NCBI RefSeq assembly: GCF_033807715.1
Contig: NC_084591.1
Coordinates: 29,724,590 to 29,788,589, forward strand
Reading direction: 5' to 3'
DNA: 64,000 bases
From: Cololabis saira
Lineage: Eukaryota > Chordata > Actinopteri > Beloniformes > Belonidae
Made by a program: the position numbers and the translations under genes. Below the pieces are notes generated by a model. That model was not told the origin of the DNA. It worked only from the letters and a program-made list of their open reading frames with translations, and ran no database searches. Each line of letters begins with the position of its first letter. Position 1 is the stretch's first letter. Shown one piece after another: positions 1 through 10,703 of the stretch.

Positions 1-1511
1 AGAAGAGCACAGTGGATATATATTTATAAATTCTCATATGTCTAAGCTTTGAAAGAGAGATATGACTGCAATGTGACTGATAAACACTATACAGGTCATA
101 GGAATTTATCCATTGAGGACATATTGTGTCAAAGCCCAAACAAGACAAACTGTTTTAAATCATTCTGTTGCCTTGGCAACATGCTTGTGATTCTGTAGGC
201 AAAAAGGACCTTGGAGGCAAATGCCAACTTATTTAAGGTGGTTATGTATCATGCATGTTGTGCAGAAGTTCTGTCTGCATTTGAAATAAAATTATACACA
301 CTCTCAATTTGATATATGCTGTGCTAAAATTCCCCTTCCAACTAGCTATGATCTTGATTTACAGTGCTTGATCTTATACTGCGAGAAGTAAATATTCGGT
401 TTTATCTCCAATGACAATACAGATGATGCTGAGTGGAGCAAAGTGAGGTATGTTCCAATAACTTACGCAATTAGGAATCATAGTAAATGCGTATTGTGCA
501 TCACTGATAAGGATTTGTTGAACATGTGTTCTTGTTATGGTGTTTGCTCAGTTATAGCTAAGGCCATCATGACTCATTTGTTCAATATTGTGATCTGGTT
601 CTTTAAACATGATTACCTTATTGACTGTAGAACATCATGCATTGTAATCTTTAAAACCAGCTCACATCTGTTACCTGACCATACTCATATATACCACAGA
701 GTGAAGACCCACACTATTGTGGGCCACACAGCTAAAAGGCTACATTTGTTGGGGAGGGTTTTATACATCTTTATGTCATGCCAGTAACTGATGACATTTT
801 TGATTCTCCATTAAAGCTCAGTACCAAAAGCTTTTGATGATCACAGAAATGGTTGTCATAACTTAAGTTGTGGAACAAAGACCACACTTTATCTCCCAAG
901 ACAGCTTCCCCTCGGAAACTGCACAGGTGTGTCTATCATTTTCTCCTAAGTCTCTTCCCCTCTCTCTTTCAGCACAGCAGAATTTAATGGAGCCTGACAA
1001 CATTTTGCAGGGAGACTGCAACCAATAGGTTTTTAAACCTTCCCCTTTTCTCTGACTTTATCAGACCAAACATGAAGCTTTTCAATAATGCAGTTATTAT
1101 TCAGGAGTAACCCGTAGTGTTTAAATATAATTACATTTAATATTTTACCACTGTAACTTCTTGTCAGAGTAAGATTGTTCCTGCTGACCAAAGTGTTTTT
1201 GAAGAATACCTTTTAATAATACTTTCAGAGTAAAAAGATAAATAAAATGTGTTTGTGGGTATAAATATTGATGAAGAATCTGTTGTATTGTGTCCTTGCT
1301 TCCAGTATGCCTCATTGTAATAACACATATTCATGCTAAAGAAGAATTTCCTCTTGCAAGCAAAGTATAATGTTAAAAAGAATATATTGAAATAAGTTTG
1401 CATACATAAGAACAACACTTCATGTTGCTGTTAGTCTATTTGCCTATGTTGTTCTTGCTTGAAAAAAGGTAACATTTACCTGCTGGTCTCATCCTGTCGT
1501 ATATCAAACTC
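1..1511. other. Left flank, no gene recognised
   Basis: This is AT-rich single-copy-looking sequence. The open frames here, such as 443-787 on the plus strand, have no recognisable domain, biased composition or splice context. It could be intergenic, intronic or 3' UTR of a gene outside the window. Confidence 0.5.
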
Positions 1512-1515
1512 TTAA

Positions 1516-1844
1516 AGGAGCATGAGGCTCCTTTTAAGAAATGAGACTCTCTAGCGCCACCCTTCACCACGACGGCCGTCGGGGGTACTGCAGCCAACAG
1601 TGAAGCCGGCACGGGAGAACGGGGAGAACGTGCATGACGTCACATCCGCAGGACAGCGCGGGAAATTCGGCCCCTGAATTGCAGCACATTTTGCAGCACA
1701 CAGCCTGTTCAAGGCAACGGAGAGATACACTAGAGGGCTCATTCTTTTTGGTTTGGAACGCTTCATCTGACATTATTACTAGAAAACTTAAAACGTATAC
1801 CAATTTTTTTCATAAATCCTGCCTCAATCCTGCCTCAAGCTCCT
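1516..1844. mobile_element. TTAA-flanked MITE, copy 1
   Basis: The terminal inverted repeat is AGGAGCATGAGGC on the left and GCCTCAAGCTCCT on the right, flanked on both sides by TTAA (1512-1515 and 1845-1848). A TTAA duplication is typical of piggyBac- and Kolobok-type transposons. The 329 bp interior has no transposase. A close relative lies at 26782-27121, with the same interior including the run encoding MSDEAFQ on the minus strand, so this is a family and not a chance palindrome. Confidence 0.8.
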
Positions 1845-2148
1845 TTAAAGACTGGATTTAGTCTGTAAGACTATTTGACACTAAAGAATACTTAAATAAT
1901 GACTCTGGTTACCATAGCACTACTAAAACCATGAAATAAAAGTGACTTTTGAAGCTTTTGCTTGATTTTGCATATGCAAAATGAGCAAAAGTGTTGCTAT
2001 GCGTTAGGAAGCGATCGACAACCATTCCAGTTGAAGAACTTAACAGGAAATTTGTAAGCAAAAAATTAAAAGGAAACGCAATAATTTAGTCCCATCACAT
2101 AAAAGTGTGGGAATGCTGCTGATAAAATTCTCCACACATTCTGTCAAG

Positions 2149-3538
2149 GGCCGGGTTTCCCAGATCAGTTAAGTAGTTCTTAACAGTGAAAGACTTCTTT
2201 CAAACCTTCTTAAGGAGCCTGTGAAAGAAAATCGCGTTTCCCAGAGTCGCTCTTAGCTTAAGTATCTCTTTCATTAAGAAGGAAATGAAAGATGCTGCTG
2301 ACCCAGTCTTTACAACCATCTTAGTGAACAAAGACTCACAGATCCAGCCGCGTCAGGCAAAACAATATTACACCAAGCAATGAGATATTAAAACAATGCA
2401 CCCCGCACAAGTTTTGATCTATTTTATACTTTAGATTTATATTGTTTAGCATTTATTGGTGACAGCAAAGGGGGGAAAAAAAGAAAAATAAGGAATAACA
2501 AGTGTGTTCCTGTATATGCTTTATGCATTACGCACAAATAAAACGACCATCATGAATATCATTTATTTGATGATTTGGCTGCTATACAGCATGTTCTCGC
2601 TGCAAATCAACCGCGTCACCGTGCGCGAAGCAGAACTGTTTATATGAACGCATTGGTGCGTCAGCACTTCAATCCCCTGGACGTGTGTCGGACCGGGCTG
2701 TCCAGGCAGCCGGGACACCGATCCTCCTGCGCCGCGCCCGAGCGCATCTATGTGATGACAGGGAAGCAGCAGCTGATCAACGGGATCCTTTGATGAATCG
2801 TTCATTACAGTCTCAAATATAATCAATGGTGTCGGTTTATATTAAAGAATCTTTTTGCCCAGAAGAAAAAAGAGCGAAGACAACGACCCATAACTATTTT
2901 CTTCTCTTGAAAAAACCCACCTGCGGGATGCAGCAGCATCAGAAGAGGAGGAATACGTGCGTGGCGGGGATGATCTCTGCAATCTGAAGCCCTCTATAAT
3001 TGTAAAAAGAATTTCACTTATCACGGGTTCTTTTTGGAACATAACCCCTGCGAAAAACCAGGGATTGCTGTAATTCCACGTTGCGATTTGCGAAACTCGC
3101 CTTCTCTTGGCTCATGTTTTTGAACACACACAAACGCCCACCCCGTTTCCTCCCGGTTTCTGCGTGTGGGGAAAAAAGCCTCACTGTAGCCAGAAATAAC
3201 GGAGTAACGCACCGTTTGGATGAAAAAGGGTCATTGAATTATATTTATCATCTTAATTTTTTATTATAACGCACAGGCAGCAGTGAATTAGTGCGTTAGG
3301 CAGCAGTGCTGCGTGTGAAAATGCGCTGATAGTGATCGGTGATCGATTTGCCTGGCATCGATTCATTTGGTTTCAGAACCGGACAGCTGCTCCAAAGAGC
3401 TTCTGAAAGAGCGAAACTAAAGGACGGTGTTAAGAAGTCATCTGGGAAACACCCATATCTTAGGGTTCTCTCTTAGTGCAAACCTTCTTTGAACCTCTCT
3501 TAAATCCTTAAGAGAGGTTGGATCTGGGAAACCCGGCC
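2149..3538. mobile_element. Harbinger-like DNA transposon, non-autonomous or decayed
   Basis: The ends are inverted copies, GGCCGGGTTTCCCAGATC at 2149 and GATCTGGGAAACCCGGCC at 3521-3538, flanked by the 3-bp repeat AAG (2146-2148 and 3539-3541). A 3-bp duplication fits PIF/Harbinger, although TWA is more usual than AAG. Subterminal repeats such as TTAAGAAG and CTTCTTAA occur at both ends. The interior holds a short plus-strand frame (2575-2793) with an arginine-rich stretch followed by NPLD, faintly like the N-terminus of Harbinger transposases. That resemblance is weak and no catalytic region is present. Confidence 0.65.
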
Positions 3539-3707
3539 AAGATGTGGTCTTGGAGACTGTATCTGTTTCTCTAAAATCTCAATGTACTTTTGCACCAATG
3601 CTATCATTTCTATTTTGTTTTGTCTGCATATATATTAATGGTTAATACCAAGTTGGTAAAAACCTAAGGCATATATATGCATTTTTAATATATAATATAT
3701 ATTTATT

Positions 3708-3757
<50 letters not shown>

Positions 3758-3937
3758 TCAGGGCTGCACATAATTATTTTGGTCTGGTGCTCAGAGGAGC
3801 CCCTGGATATGTGACTTGGGCCTCCAAAAACGCGGTGACCCGTCTCGCCGGATCGATAAAAGAGGGATGCAGGAATAAGTTATAGGCAAAACGATATTTA
3901 TTCACTTATAAAGATGAATGGCTCAATATGGTCCTTT

Positions 3938-4345
3938 ACAAAGTTAATTTATTTCAATAATTCAACTAGAATATGGTGTAAAAGTTAATTTATTTCAATA
4001 ATTCAACTAGAAAATGGTGTAAAAGTTAATTTATTTCAATAATTCAACTAGAATATGGTGTAAAAGTTAATTTATTTCAATAATTCAACTAGAATATGGT
4101 GTAAAAGTTAATTTATTTCAATAATTCAACTAGAATATGGTGTAAAAGTTAATTTATTTCAATAATTCAACTAGAATATGGTGTAAAAGTTAATTTATTT
4201 CAATAATTCAACTAGAATATGGTGTAAAAGTTAATTTATTTCAATAATTCAACTAGAATATGGTGTAAAAGTTAATTTATTTCAATAATTCAACTAGAAA
4301 ATGGTGTAAAAGTTAATCTATTTCAATAATTCAACTTAAAAGGTG
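3938..4345. repeat. 41-bp tandem array (about ten units)
   Basis: The 41-bp unit, containing TTCAATAATTCAACTAGAAT and GGTGTAAAAG, is repeated in register from about 3940 to 4340 with only scattered changes such as AGAATATGG versus AGAAAATGG. The unit is the subterminal sequence of the Tc1/mariner-type MITE found once at 57039-57386. The single-copy remainder of that MITE follows at 4346-4495. The array is therefore an expansion of a transposon end. Confidence 0.85.
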
Positions 4346-4550
4346 AAACTAATATATTACCTAGTCTTATTACATGCAAAGCAAGATATGTTAAACCTTT
4401 ATTTGTTATAATTTTGATGATGGAATTGTTCATTGATTTCATAAAATATTCTCTAATTTATTTTTTATTTGGGGTTTTCATAAACTTTGAGCCATAATCA
4501 AGAGAGCAGCAGCTGGCGCAGGTAACTGCTGAACACAGTGACGGACGCTG

Positions 4551-4640
4551 GCTGATTTATGGTTCCGCGTTGCACCAACGCAGAGCTTACGGGGTAGGAT
4601 ACGCGGGAGCGCGAACGTACGGTGCGCGTCGCCGCGTAAC
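4551..4640. mobile_element. PIF/Harbinger-like palindromic MITE, truncated copy
   Basis: It contains GGCTGATTTATGGTTCCGCG and the central GTGCGCGTCGCCGCG of the family described at 52709-52852. The right arm is missing where hAT transposase coding sequence resumes. Confidence 0.75.
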
Positions 4641-4775
4641 ATCATGCAGCCACTTCTCGGCAAACACACGTTTTCTGTTTCTATCCACGGGTAGTGGTTC
4701 AGTTTGGCATCTCTTTGTAGTTGGTGGTGGTGGAACGCCAAAATAATTACTTAATGGCGCTTGTTTCTTGGACAT
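4641..4775 (-). pseudogene. N-terminal fragment of a TTF-zinc-finger hAT transposase
   Basis: The minus-strand frame starts with ATG at 4775 and begins MSKKQAPLSNYFGV, then runs through KRKRVFAEKWLHD-type sequence (NRKRVFAEKWLHD). This pattern, a short low-complexity leader followed by a basic-aromatic KW/WL motif, is typical of the start of hAT proteins with a TTF-type zinc finger. After about 45 residues the frame enters the palindromic MITE at 4551-4640 and the rest of the protein is absent. It would have been the transposase of the surrounding element (3759-5554). Confidence 0.6.
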
Positions 4776-4806
4776 TTTGACGAGACGTGTCGGGTTTTGT
4801 TCAGTA

Positions 4807-5290
4807 AAGGCTGAATTATACTTCTGCGTCAAACCGACGCCGTGTCTACGGCGTGTGGTTTTTGGACACGCAGAGGACACGCCGTCACATGCGCCGTCTC
4901 TGACGTGCACCTCCTGAAAATTGTAACTACGCGTCGAGGAGACGCAGACCACACGCAGACCGAGAGGGCTGTGATTGGTTCGTTTGAAAGCGAAGCATTT
5001 CCGGTTTCCGGTTTGAATCAGTAGTGAACTTCCAGGGCTCTTTTCTTCGTTTATATGTGATTTTTTTTGTTTTTGTTTTTTGCACAATAGTTGTCCTTAT
5101 CTCTTTGATTTACTGTGACCGGAAAAAGTCGGATAAACCATTCAGAAAAAGATCGCTAACTAGTGGCCGCGGGGGGTACTGCACCGCGACCAAATGGAGA
5201 GACGGAGAAGTCCGAAGGATTCGTGACGACGTCACGGGTGCGCCGTGTGCTCTGCGTGTGTGTGACGCAGAAGTATACCCGCACCTTAAG
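4807..5290. mobile_element. MITE with TATACTTCTGCGTC termini
   Basis: The left end TGAATTATACTTCTGCGTCA is inverted at the right end as TGACGCAGAAGTATACCC (near 5263-5280). The interior is CpG-rich and has no open frame with recognisable domains. It lies inside the hAT element at 3759-5554. The superfamily is not certain. PIF/Harbinger is plausible from the similarity of its ends to the other palindromic MITEs here. Confidence 0.65.
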
Positions 5291-5561
5291 GCTGATCCTT
5301 ACCTCTCTCCCTGCGCAACCCACCGCAGCAACGGACGCGCTGTGATTGGCCAGCCCAGTACCAACTTTGAGTGGCAGTTCTGGGGAAAAAGCTCTCCCAA
5401 TAGATGTTTTAATATTATTATTCTGGTCTGGCCACAACCAATAATATGAGCCCCAGCTGTTGGTACGCAAAAGCGCTTTGGAGCACAAACTTGACAGCGC
5501 ACTGTGGATTTTGACGGCGCATGCGCTCTGGCGGCCCACTTATGTGCAGCCCTGTATATAT

Positions 5562-5575
5562 TATATATATATATT

Positions 5576-5660
<85 letters not shown>
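5562..5660. repeat. (TA)n microsatellite
   Basis: An almost uninterrupted TA run. It belongs to GC-rich repeat copy A and was the target region of the hAT insertion ending at 5554. Open frames of alternating I and Y read through it and are artefacts. Confidence 0.95.
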
Positions 5661-5664
<4 letters not shown>

Positions 5665-6155
5665 TAAATGTGAAGAAATGTGAAAACTGCATAGTGAGTA
5701 TGTAGGTGAGTGAGCTGGTGTGTATGTCTGTGTAACTGTGTGTGTGTGTGTAAAGTCAAAACAATGCTCTATACCTGAACTGTAACTATAGTGGAGCAGG
5801 GAGGGCGCAACCCCGCAACCCGAAAGACCAGAAGCCGACAAGGAAGAAACCCGCACCCAGGCCACCAGTCGCCCCAAGGAGGGCCAGAAGAGGGCGGGAG
5901 GAAACCCACCGCCAGCAAGGCCCACCCCCTCCCAGCAGGCGACAGAGAGAAGCCCCGGACGGAGCCCCCATGACCACGGGGGGAGGCAGCCAGGAAACCC
6001 ACGATGATGGACCTGGATCCAGGCGAACACCAACCACCCAGCATGGGCCGATCATGCGGCCAGGAGGTCCACACCCTCCAGGCCAACGACCCCACCCAGT
6101 GAGAGGCCACAGACGGGGCCACCCCGACCGTCGACTCCGGTGGGCCGGCACCCTA

Positions 6156-7520
6156 TCATTACTTTTTTATTTATCATTACTATCATTACGTATGACTTTT
6201 TGGCCTTATCGCTGATAACAGTTGGGCTGCTCCTTTGCTATTGAGCAGAAGGTGCTGAGCAGAGAGATATTGAGCAGAGAGATGTTGAGTACTGAACAAG
6301 GTTGATAAGTCTTCTTGCTTTGCCCCATACAATTTTAAGTGGTATTTAGGAGAGTAGCTCTGTACCACAGTAATTGCCCTATGTTTCCCAAAGCAATCTT
6401 TTACTCATGGTTACAGTCATCTGAGCGATCAAGGATCATGGGTGTGTAGCTCAGTATATGTAATGACCTTGCTTTTTTTAATACACTGATTTCCTCTACA
6501 TCCCTTGGATGGTTTATTGATACTATGCAGTGTCGGGCGAGAAATATGTAAATCCTTTCCAATCTTTCTTTGAAAAACATTTTTTAAACATTGCAACTGT
6601 ACTGCTCTCTTTCAGGTTAAGGAGTACATCAATAAAGTTTAAAGGTCCCATGGAAAAAAATATGAAATCCAAATATACTCATCATTTTATGTAAGTTTGC
6701 ATGTGAAGCAAAATTGTTTTGTTAGGTTTGATAATGAGGGAAGTATATGTAAAATGTATGAGAGAATAAGTAATGACAAAGATACTGTATCTTAAACAAT
6801 GACAACATTGCATTGATAGCCCTTTAAAAGACCTAATGACAATAAACATTTTGAAAAAAAAGAGTAATCTTCATGGCAGGTGTGTTGTTGATGACGGTGT
6901 TTCTTCTATTTCACTGAAAACTGTGTATGTGTCCTAACAGTTACAAGTGGCCTACTTTCCCAGATTCAAGAGACGAAAGAAGAAAAAAACACTGGGTATG
7001 CTGTGCAAAATAAACAAGATAAAAATCAGATCATAATGGCCTTGATGTCTAACTCAGAAGCTCAGCGAGGGGAACCGAGGGACAGGATAAGAGAGGACAC
7101 TGACAGCTTGTACCCTTGATGGCCAAATCCCGACCCCTATTGTCCTTCCAAGTTAGGGAGCATTTCCAGCTGACAGAAACTGTGCTGTGTGTGGGCCGAG
7201 TCTGGCACGCAGACTCTTGTATCCTTGTAATCCCCCTTATTCCTGCTATTTATATGGCTATGCTATTTTTACTGCCCAACTTTTCGAATGGATTTTTTAT
7301 TACTCCCTCGCTGTTGTCCTTTTTAGGTCTACTGTCCTTGGGCCTGTTTCATTTCCTTTGAGGGATAAGTTTTCTATTCATCTATCCATCTGGGCTGGGA
7401 ATAGTGGAACTATAGATCCATTTGAAATCATTTCAGTTCTATGTATGAGGTCTTTCAGGGCAGATTCGGCCTTAGGTATGACCTACTTCAGCTCATTGAT
7501 GATAGAACATTTGATGTTTA
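6156..7520. other. No gene recognised
   Basis: AT-rich sequence. The overlapping plus-strand frames at 7116-7627 are hydrophobic by base composition and the second runs into the Tc1 end at 7521. I see no splice-flanked exon and no repeat termini that I can pair. Confidence 0.5.
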
Positions 7521-8220
7521 TACAGTACATACCAAAAGTTTTGAGACACCTTCTCATTCAAAGAGTTGTCTTTATTTTCATGACTTATAAAAATTGTAGA
7601 TTCACACTGAAGGCATCAACACTATGAATTAACACATGTGGAATTATATACTTAATGAAAAAGTGTGAAACAACTGAAAATATGTCTTATATTCTAGGTT
7701 CTTCAAGGTAGCCACCTTTTGCTTTGATTACTGCTTTGCACACTCTTTGCATTCTCTTGATGAACTTCAAGAGGTAGTCACCTGAAATGGTCTTCCAACA
7801 GTCTTTTTTTTTTTTTTTACCTTGTCTGCACACATATTATTGATTGATACCATGACGGTAGAAACCAAAAGTGTATATATGTGCATTATTACTATATTTA
7901 ATATATATACATATATATACGCACACATATGCGTACACATACATAAATATACACATACAAACCCAGTGTTTTTTTTTGGGGGGGGGGGGGGTTGACGACA
8001 TCCACTGCCAATCCAGGAAGCAGGAACACACAGAGACACACGTCAAGCACTGGAAATCTGCAACAAAAAAAAACCACAAACAAAGCACGAAACCGGCACG
8101 GAGCCAACCAAAACAATAACAGCAATCGACCTAAATCTTGAGATCTGATCGCAGTCTGAGCTAAGCTATCGCTACCGCTACCTAAACCCAAAAACTAGAG
8201 AGCCAGCATGCAGGTGAACA

Positions 8221-8314
8221 AGCCAGTGTGTATGTCTATGTGTGTGTGTGTGTATGTATATGATCATGCGTGTGTGTGTGTGTGTGTGTGTGTATATGCA
8301 TGTGACTAAGTGAC

Positions 8315-8400
<86 letters not shown>
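8221..8400. repeat. (TG)n microsatellite
   Basis: Long TG runs at 8237-8292 and 8320-8400 within retroposon copy B. They explain the poly-HT frames on the minus strand. Confidence 0.95.
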
Positions 8401-8405
<5 letters not shown>

Positions 8406-8964
8406 AAACCAAACAAAGCTCCACCTGAAGTGTATCTATAGTGGGGGAGGGGGGGGAGCAACCCCGCCACCCGCGAGCCCAGAGGCCGACACGGAAGAGC
8501 CCGGAACCCAGGCCACCGGCAACCCCACAGAGGGGAGAAGTAGGAGGGAGGCAACCCACCGCCTGCGAGGCCGCGGGCGGGGCCCCCACGGCGCGGGAAG
8601 AAGCAGCCAGGGATCCCGCGGCGGCGGACCGCGACCCAGGCAATCCACGGCCACCCGGTCCGGGCCGGACACGCGGCCAGGAGGCCCTCACCCTTCAGGC
8701 CAACGACCCCCACCCGGCAGGGGGCCAGCCTGCCCGGAGAGACAGAGCTACCCCGGCCGCCGACGCGGGCAGGCGCACCCGTCCCCCACGAAAGTGGCCC
8801 TCCAAGACCAGAGGGGCGCCCCGCCGCAGAGGCAGCGGGGGGGACCGGAGACGGGCCCGGAGAGAGGGAACCCCCCAACAAGGCGACACCCGTGCAGGCC
8901 CGACAACGGAGGGCCCCAGACCCAGGCATCCCATTCATTCATCCATTCACCTATCCGATACCTA

Positions 8965-8991
8965 TACTAATAATAATATAATATACTATAC

Positions 8992-9071
<80 letters not shown>

Positions 9072-9072
9072 C
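8965..9072. repeat. (TAA)n microsatellite
   Basis: An imperfect TAA/TAC trinucleotide array within retroposon copy B. It gives a poly-leucine frame on the minus strand that is not a gene. Confidence 0.9.
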
Positions 9073-9114
9073 ATCTTTGTATAATATAATATTCATAAAT
9101 TATTAAGTTTTGAT

Positions 9115-9152
9115 GTCCTGCCAATGGAGGCTCAAATCCTCCATGGCAGGAC
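9115..9152. other. Stem-loop in retroposon copy B
   Basis: GTCCTGCCAATGGAGG pairs with CCTCCATGGCAGGAC across the 7-base loop CTCAAAT, with one bulged A. It lies between the (TAA)n array and the GC-rich end of the element. Confidence 0.75.
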
Positions 9153-10703
9153 CCTTCCATACCGCATTCTCACCGACACAGACATACAATCACGCACCGT
9201 TTCCCCCTCCCCGGGGGGGTCCAGCACCGCCAGAAGGCACCCCAGGCTGCACGGCGGGCCCCGCCAGGCCCGGGTAACCCGACCCACCCGTCCCAGGCCG
9301 GTGAGGGAACGCGGGTGATGTGGGACCCCCTCCCGCCCCTGGTGTTGAGTGCGTGTGATTAATGCCATAAAAACAGTCTTGAAGGAGTTCCCAGAGATAC
9401 TTAGCCCTTTTGCCTTCACTCTGCGGTGCAGCTCACCCCAAACCATCTCGATTGGGTTCAGGTCCGGTGACTGTGGAGGCCAGGTCATCTGGCGCAGCAC
9501 CCCATCACTCTCCTTCTTGGTCAAATAGCCCTTACACAGCCTGGAGGTGTGTTTGGGGTCATTGTCCTGTTGAAACATAAATAATGGTCCAACTAAACGC
9601 ACACCGGATGAAATAGAATGCTGCTGCAAGATGCTGTGGTAGCCATGCTGGTTCAGCATGGCTTCAATTTTGAATAAATCCCCGACAGTGTCACCAGCAA
9701 GGTACCCCCACACCATCACACCTTCTCCTCCATGCTTCATGGTGGGAACCAGGCATGTAGAGTCCATCCGTTCACCTTGTCTGCCTTGTCTGGAACCAAA
9801 GATCTCAAATTTGGACTCATCAGACCAAAGCACAGATTTCCACTGGTTTAATGTCCATTCCTTGTGTTCTTTAGCCCAAACAAGTCTTTTCTGCTTGTTG
9901 CCTGTCCTTAGCAGTGGTTTCCTAGCAGCTATTCTACCTTGAAGGCCTGATTCACACAGTCTCCTCTTAACCGTTAGATTAGAGACCAGGTCAATGCTAT
10001 ACAGAGTTCTAGCAGAAGACACATCTCTAAAACGAGCTGCTGTTAACCTGCGATTTCTGAGGCTGGTGACTCAGATAAACTTATCCTCCACACCAGAGGT
10101 GACTCTTGGTCTTCCTTTCCTGGGGCGGTCGTCATGTGAGATAGTTTCTTTGTAGCGCTTGATGGCTTTTGCGACTGCACTTGGGGACACTTTCAAAGTT
10201 TTCCAAATTTTTTGGACTGACTGACCTTCATTTCTTAACTTAATGATCGCCACTCATTTTTCTTTACTTAGCTGCTTTCTTCCCATAATACACATTCTAA
10301 CAGTTTATTTTCAGTAGGACTATCAGCAGTGTATCCACCTGACTTCTGCACAGCACAATTGATGGTCCTAACCCCATTTATAAAGCAAGAAATCCAACTT
10401 ATTAAACCTGACAGGGCACCTGTGAAGTGAAAAACATTTAAGGTGACTACCTTTTGAAGCTCATCAAGAGAATGCAGAGTATGTGCAAAGCAGTAATCAC
10501 ATTAAAAGGTGGCTTGTTTGAAGAAACTAGAATACAAGGCGTATTTTCAGTTGTTTTACGCCTTTTTGTTTAGTACATATTTCCACATGTGTTAATTCAT
10601 AGTTTTGATGCCTTCAGTGTGAATCTACAATTTTCATAGGTCATGAAAATAAAGACAATTCTTTGAAGGAGAAGGTGTGTCCAAACTTTTGGTCTGTACT
10701 GTA

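Larger units (their letters stand above)
3759..5554 (-). mobile_element. hAT transposon with perfect 8-bp target duplication
   Basis: The element starts CAGGGCTGCACATAA and ends TTATGTGCAGCCCTG, an exact 15-bp inverted repeat. It is flanked by TATATATT at 3751-3758 and 5555-5562, an 8-bp duplication diagnostic of hAT transposition. It carries the N-terminus of a TTF-type zinc-finger transposase (4641-4775, minus) but no catalytic domain. The interior has been rebuilt by a 41-bp tandem array and two palindromic MITEs. It inserted into the (TA)n tract of GC-rich repeat copy A. Confidence 0.88.
3614..6155. repeat. Unclassified GC-rich dispersed repeat, copy A, split by a hAT element
   Basis: The left part (3614-3758), with a TTGTCTGC start and the run ACCAAGTTGGTAAAAACC leading into (TA)n, and the right part (5555-6155), with (TG)n, ACTATAGTGGAGCAGGG and proline-rich GC sequence, match in order the sequence of copy B at 7806-9371. 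The hAT insertion at 3759-5554 separates the two parts. Long open frames in the GC-rich part (5768-6151 in several frames) are compositional and not genes. The element class is unknown to me. Confidence 0.6.
7806..9371 (-). mobile_element. Unclassified retroposon, GC-rich repeat copy B
   Basis: The insertion splits the Tc1 transposase and is flanked by AACAGTCTT at 7797-7805 and 9372-9380. It begins on the plus strand with a run of T (7806-7818), which is a poly(A) tail on the minus strand. Target duplication plus poly(A) points to LINE-type retroposition in minus orientation. The content, from left, is an AT-rich stretch, CCACTGCCAATCCAGGAAGC, (TG)n, proline-rich GC sequence of about 500 bp, (TAA)n and a stem-loop at 9115-9152. 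No reverse transcriptase or other domain is seen; frames such as 8306-8938 come from the repeats. Confidence 0.7.
7687..10286 (-). pseudogene. Tc1 transposase (DD34E), broken
   Basis: This is the cut-and-paste transposase of the surrounding Tc1 element. The start codon is at 10284-10286 (MGRKQLSKEK). The N-terminal paired-type helix-turn-helix region follows (LKVSPSAVAKAIKRY and RKGRPR). The catalytic motifs are all visible: WSDESKFE (first D), QQDNDPKHTS (second D) and SPDLNPIEMVW (E), spaced as DD34E. The gene is dead for three reasons. There is a TGA at codon 11 (near 10255) and another after DKFI (near 10070), both where CGA is expected. A retroposon (7806-9371) is inserted after NSFKTV. 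The C-terminal codons resume at 7797 and end at 7687. Confidence 0.9.
7521..10703 (-). mobile_element. Tc1 transposon, split by a later retroposon
   Basis: The inverted ends are CAGTACATACCAAAAGTTTTG at 7523 and CCAAACTTTTGGTCTGTACTG ending at 10701, each flanked by TA (7521-7522 and 10702-10703), the Tc1/mariner signature. The terminal repeats are long, roughly 250 bp, sharing TGTAGATTCACACTGAAGGC and the region with GGTGACTACCT. The transposase lies on the minus strand. A retroposon of about 1.57 kb (7806-9371) with a 9-bp target duplication interrupts its 3' part. Confidence 0.92.

Noticed and set aside
443..787. 114-aa frame
   Set aside because: No domain, no splice signals with neighbours and composition like surrounding AT-rich DNA.
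1551..1803. Conserved minus-strand frame MSDEAFQ shared by two loci
   Set aside because: Both loci are copies of one MITE; the frame is short and has no domain, so shared descent explains the conservation.
3938..4345. CRISPR-like regular repeats
   Set aside because: The units are contiguous 41-bp tandem copies with no unique spacers, in a vertebrate-type transposon.
5418..5759. Open frames of alternating I/Y or HT residues, also at 8306-8691 and 27614-28078
   Set aside because: They are translations of TA and TG microsatellites.
5662..6215. Overlapping proline- and glycine-rich frames on both strands
   Set aside because: They come from the GC-rich repeat A; copy B at 8436-8995 gives similar frames with no conserved frame choice.
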